Of a stretch of 7,892 bases of DNA, positions 5,203 through 7,892 are shown one piece after another. Made by a program: the position numbers and the translations under genes. The DNA comes from JBFWIL01 sp050256015 (GTDB lineage Bacteria; Bacteroidota; Bacteroidia; Bacteroidales; Prolixibacteraceae). The notes beneath the pieces were generated by a model, which was not told the DNA's origin, made no database searches, and saw only the letters and a list, made by a program, of their open reading frames with translations. Position 1 is the first letter of the stretch; the number at the start of each line of letters is the position of its first letter. The stretch covers positions 1 to 7,892 of the forward strand of contig JBFWIL010000117.1 in assembly GCA_050256015.1 (NCBI GenBank), written 5' to 3'.

Positions 5203-7892
5203 AGGAATATTGCCTTATTGGGCGATTTCTCCAAAACCTATCGGATTATGAAATTAGCGTGCTTGTTTATGCTGGTGATGCTGTTGCAGGTAACAGCTTC
5301 TACTTACTCCCAAAACACTAAACTCAGCCTGACCGGACACAATCTGACAATCGAACAGGTACTGGGACGGATTGAGGATCAGTCTGATTTTTCATTTTTT
5401 TACAATGTGAAGGAGGTCGATTTGTCGAAAATTGTCAGTGTCAATGTAAAAGACCAATCTATAGGGGATGTTTTAGATCTGCTAATGGAAGGCACCGGCC
5501 TGACCTATACCATCAATAATAAGCTGATTATTATTCACCGTAACGGGAATGCCGGACCTGTTGTTTACAATTTGCAACAAAACCGCCCGGTAAGAGGGAA
5601 AGTAACAGATTCGTCCGGAGCCCCGTTGCCCGGAGTCACGGTGGTGGTTAAAGGAACTACCATCGGAACCATAACAGGTGTTAACGGCAACTATTCGTTT
5701 TCCGAAGTTCCGGGAGATGCCATATTGGTTTTTTCATTTGTAGGGATGAGGAGCCAAGAGATTCCTACAGCAGGAAAAACCACTATCAATCTCATTATGG
5801 AAGAAGAAACAATCGGCCTGGAGGAGGTCGTTGCAATCGGTTATGGTACGATGAAAAAGAGTGATTTAACAGGAGCTATAACACGGGCCAATATAACAAC
5901 CCTGGAAAATTCTCCTAATGTAAATGTTTTACAAAGCATAAAAGGTGTGGTTCCCGGTTTGAACATTGGCGTGGCCACAACAGCGGGCGGTAATCCAACG
6001 ATATCGATTCGCGGGCGCAATTCAATTTCCGGAACAACAAGCCCCCTGATTGTGTTGGATGGTATTGTTTACCGGGGAGAATTAACGGATATTAATCCCA
6101 ATGACATTGAATCGATCGATGTGCTGAAAGATGCCAGTAGCGCAGCCATATACGGATCTCAGGGAGCTAACGGGGTACTCATGATAACGACCAAGTCAGC
6201 CAAAAAAATGTCTAAACCAATTATTGAATATAGTGGATCTTTTTCTTTTCAGGAACTAATAAATAATGACCTGGACAGGCTGGACCGGGATGGGTTCCTG
6301 AATCAGCTTGCAGACATCTATATCTCTGATAGCCGGATGGGAGACAATTTACTTGAATGTAATCCTGACTTCGATCCGACTTCATATTTCAGGGATGAAA
6401 ATGTACTTCAGGGATATCTAAACGGAACGAATACAGACTGGTGGGATCTGCTTTCCAAACCAACACCTTATATCCATACGCATAATATCAGCCTGCGGGG
6501 AAAGAGCGATCTGACCAGTTATTTTCTTTCTTTTGGTTATACTGATCAGAAAAACATGGTAATCAATGATACCTATAAACGATATAACCTGCGTATAAAC
6601 TTAGATGCAAAAGTTACAGACTGGTTAAGAATCGGTACTCAATCCTATTTTACCGTGAGTGATTTTTCCGGGTACAATACCGACTTCAGTAATTTAAATA
6701 CCATTCCTGCCTTAGTGGATGCTTACGAAGAGGACGGTTCCATAAAAACATTTCCCTATTTGGGATATGCCAGCCCGTTGCTGACCGTTGACAATCCTAA
6801 TAAAGATAAGAGAAATCATTTAACAGGTAATTTTTATACGGATATTACCATTCCCTGGATAAAAGGTCTTAGCTACCGGTTAAGTTATTCGAACAGTTGG
6901 GAGTTTTATAAGTATTTTCTTTCTGATCCGTATGATAATGCTTTACAGGGTAGTGCAGAAAAGACTTACAGTAATCAACACGAATGGACGCTGGACAATA
7001 TCGTTACCTATAAGCGTAATTTTGGAAAACATTCTGTAAACGGAACGTTTGTATATGGTGTTGAAAAACGGGAATATGAGAAAACCAGTTCAACCGCTAA
7101 TAATTTTACCGATCAGACGCTTGGTTATAATTCCATGCAATCCGGACAGGCTGATTTGAATACAATTACCTCTTCAGCCTGGAAAGAAACAAGTCTCTAC
7201 ACAATGTTTCGTGCCGTTTATACTTATAATGACCGTTATATTTTCACCGGAACAATACGTCGTGACGGCTTTTCCGGTTTTGGTGAAAATAATAAATTTG
7301 GCTATTTCCCCTCTGCGGCAGTGGCCTGGAGAATCAGTGAAGAAAACTTTCTGAAAGATAAATACGATTGGATTAACAATTTAAAATTGCGTTTTTCCTA
7401 CGGAAGCGGTGGTAACAGAACACTGGGACGGTATGCTACCCTGGCCCAGATGTCGATGGACATGCCTTTTACTTCAGATTATACCGGCGGATACGTTTTC
7501 GGAGACGGTTCTTCTGCCGAGTTGGCCCGGGCTGTCAGTACCATGTCCAATGAGGATTTGAAATGGGAAACGACCAGATCATTCAATTTGGGAATTGATT
7601 TTTCAGTGCTGAATAATCGCTTATCCGGGAATTATGAATTTTATATATCCAAAACACATGACCTTCTTTATAATGTTTCTATTCCCAATATTAACGGGAT
7701 GTATCCCAATGCCGGCTATGATCTGACAGTTCCTACCAATATCGGAAAATTAAAAAATACAGGTCATGAAATTAGCATTACAGGAATCCCGGTTAAGACA
7801 AAAGATTTTGAGTGGACTGTTACCGGAAATTTTTCTACCAATAAAAACAAGGTATTAAATATTTTGGGTTATGATACTGACGGAGACGGCAA
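5182..7892 (+). CDS. SusC/RagA-family TonB-dependent receptor with STN signalling domain, 3' end outside the window
   Basis: Outer-membrane transporter that, with a SusD-like lipoprotein, imports oligosaccharides using TonB energy; 903 codons are visible without a stop, and family members usually have about 1000-1150. Residues 1-43 are an extended signal peptide: a basic stretch MKKKRNKRN, then a hydrophobic core at 25-40 ending TYSQ. The ATG at 5248 (residue 23) is a possible alternative start, but the long form is common in this family. The STN domain (about 48-118, with QVLGRIEDQSDFSFFYN) marks receptors that signal to FecR-type anti-sigma factors. A carboxypeptidase-regulatory-like beta domain follows (about 136-206), then EEVVAIGYG (214-222), the plug (about 225-338) with the SusC signature DASSAAIYGSQGANGVLMIT (317-336), and the barrel from about 345 onward. 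The sigma and anti-sigma genes lie directly upstream. The imported glycan cannot be told from the sequence. Confidence 0.95.
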   Translation, partial: MKKKRNKRNIALLGDFSKTYRIMKLACLFMLVMLLQVTASTYSQNTKLSLTGHNLTIEQVLGRIEDQSDFSFFYNVKEVDLSKIVSVNVKDQSIGDVLDLLMEGTGLTYTINNKLIIIHRNGNAGPVVYNLQQNRPVRGKVTDSSGAPLPGVTVVVKGTTIGTITGVNGNYSFSEVPGDAILVFSFVGMRSQEIPTAGKTTINLIMEEETIGLEEVVAIGYGTMKKSDLTGAITRANITTLENSPNVNVLQSIKGVVPGLNIGVATTAGGNPTISIRGRNSISGTTSPLIVLDGIVYRGELTDINPNDIESIDVLKDASSAAIYGSQGANGVLMITTKSAKKMSKPIIEYSGSFSFQELINNDLDRLDRDGFLNQLADIYISDSRMGDNLLECNPDFDPTSYFRDENVLQGYLNGTNTDWWDLLSKPTPYIHTHNISLRGKSDLTSYFLSFGYTDQKNMVINDTYKRYNLRINLDAKVTDWLRIGTQSYFTVSDFSGYNTDFSNLNTIPALVDAYEEDGSIKTFPYLGYASPLLTVDNPNKDKRNHLTGNFYTDITIPWIKGLSYRLSYSNSWEFYKYFLSDPYDNALQGSAEKTYSNQHEWTLDNIVTYKRNFGKHSVNGTFVYGVEKREYEKTSSTANNFTDQTLGYNSMQSGQADLNTITSSAWKETSLYTMFRAVYTYNDRYIFTGTIRRDGFSGFGENNKFGYFPSAAVAWRISEENFLKDKYDWINNLKLRFSYGSGGNRTLGRYATLAQMSMDMPFTSDYTGGYVFGDGSSAELARAVSTMSNEDLKWETTRSFNLGIDFSVLNNRLSGNYEFYISKTHDLLYNVSIPNINGMYPNAGYDLTVPTNIGKLKNTGHEISITGIPVKTKDFEWTVTGNFSTNKNKVLNILGYDTDGDG

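Noticed and set aside
3490..7892. Lower G+C of the right module as a sign of recent transfer
   Set aside because: Sampled lines of the receptor barrel are AT-richer than the GH13 genes, but the receptor's N-terminal domain region is as G+C-rich as the left module, so there is no clean boundary.

Overview
The window looks like chromosomal DNA of a Bacteroidota (Bacteroidales-like) bacterium. The reasons are a SusA-like neopullulanase, a SusC/RagA-family TonB-dependent receptor with an STN domain, a sigma-70 family factor of the Bacteroidota ECF type paired with a FecR-type anti-sigma factor, AT-rich leaders mostly lacking Shine-Dalgarno sequences, and promoter-like TAnnTTTG elements. No species can be assigned from the sequence alone.

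Left module (1-3043): two same-strand GH13 alpha-glucan hydrolases lie 27 bp apart and probably form the end of a starch/maltodextrin utilisation operon. The first (2-1576) is a SusA-like neopullulanase/cyclomaltodextrinase whose N-terminal domain lies outside the window. The second (1604-2983) is a smaller GH13 enzyme with a lipoprotein-like signal. Both keep all four GH13 motifs and the catalytic triad. A strong rho-independent terminator (3015-3043) closes the unit.

Spacer (3044-3489): no convincing gene. It holds four perfect short hairpins between 3194 and 3397, a nine-base perfect Shine-Dalgarno match with no start codon after it, and a possible promoter just before the sigma gene.

Right module (3490 to the end): ECF sigma factor, FecR-like anti-sigma factor, and a SusC-like receptor with an N-terminal STN domain that runs off the window. 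This is the classic cell-surface signalling arrangement. Ligand uptake by the receptor is sensed by the periplasmic part of the anti-sigma factor, which releases the sigma factor to switch on the receptor operon. A susD-like gene and glycan-degrading enzymes would be expected downstream but are not visible.

The most interesting feature is the 85-bp gap between the anti-sigma gene and the receptor gene. On the minus strand it carries a promoter-like pair and, about 65 bases on, a 12-bp hairpin followed by a T-rich tract. The hairpin pairs fully only when transcribed from the minus strand. Together these predict a small antisense RNA of about 70 nt opposite the susC leader, resembling the DonS-type cis-antisense repressors reported for Bacteroides polysaccharide loci.
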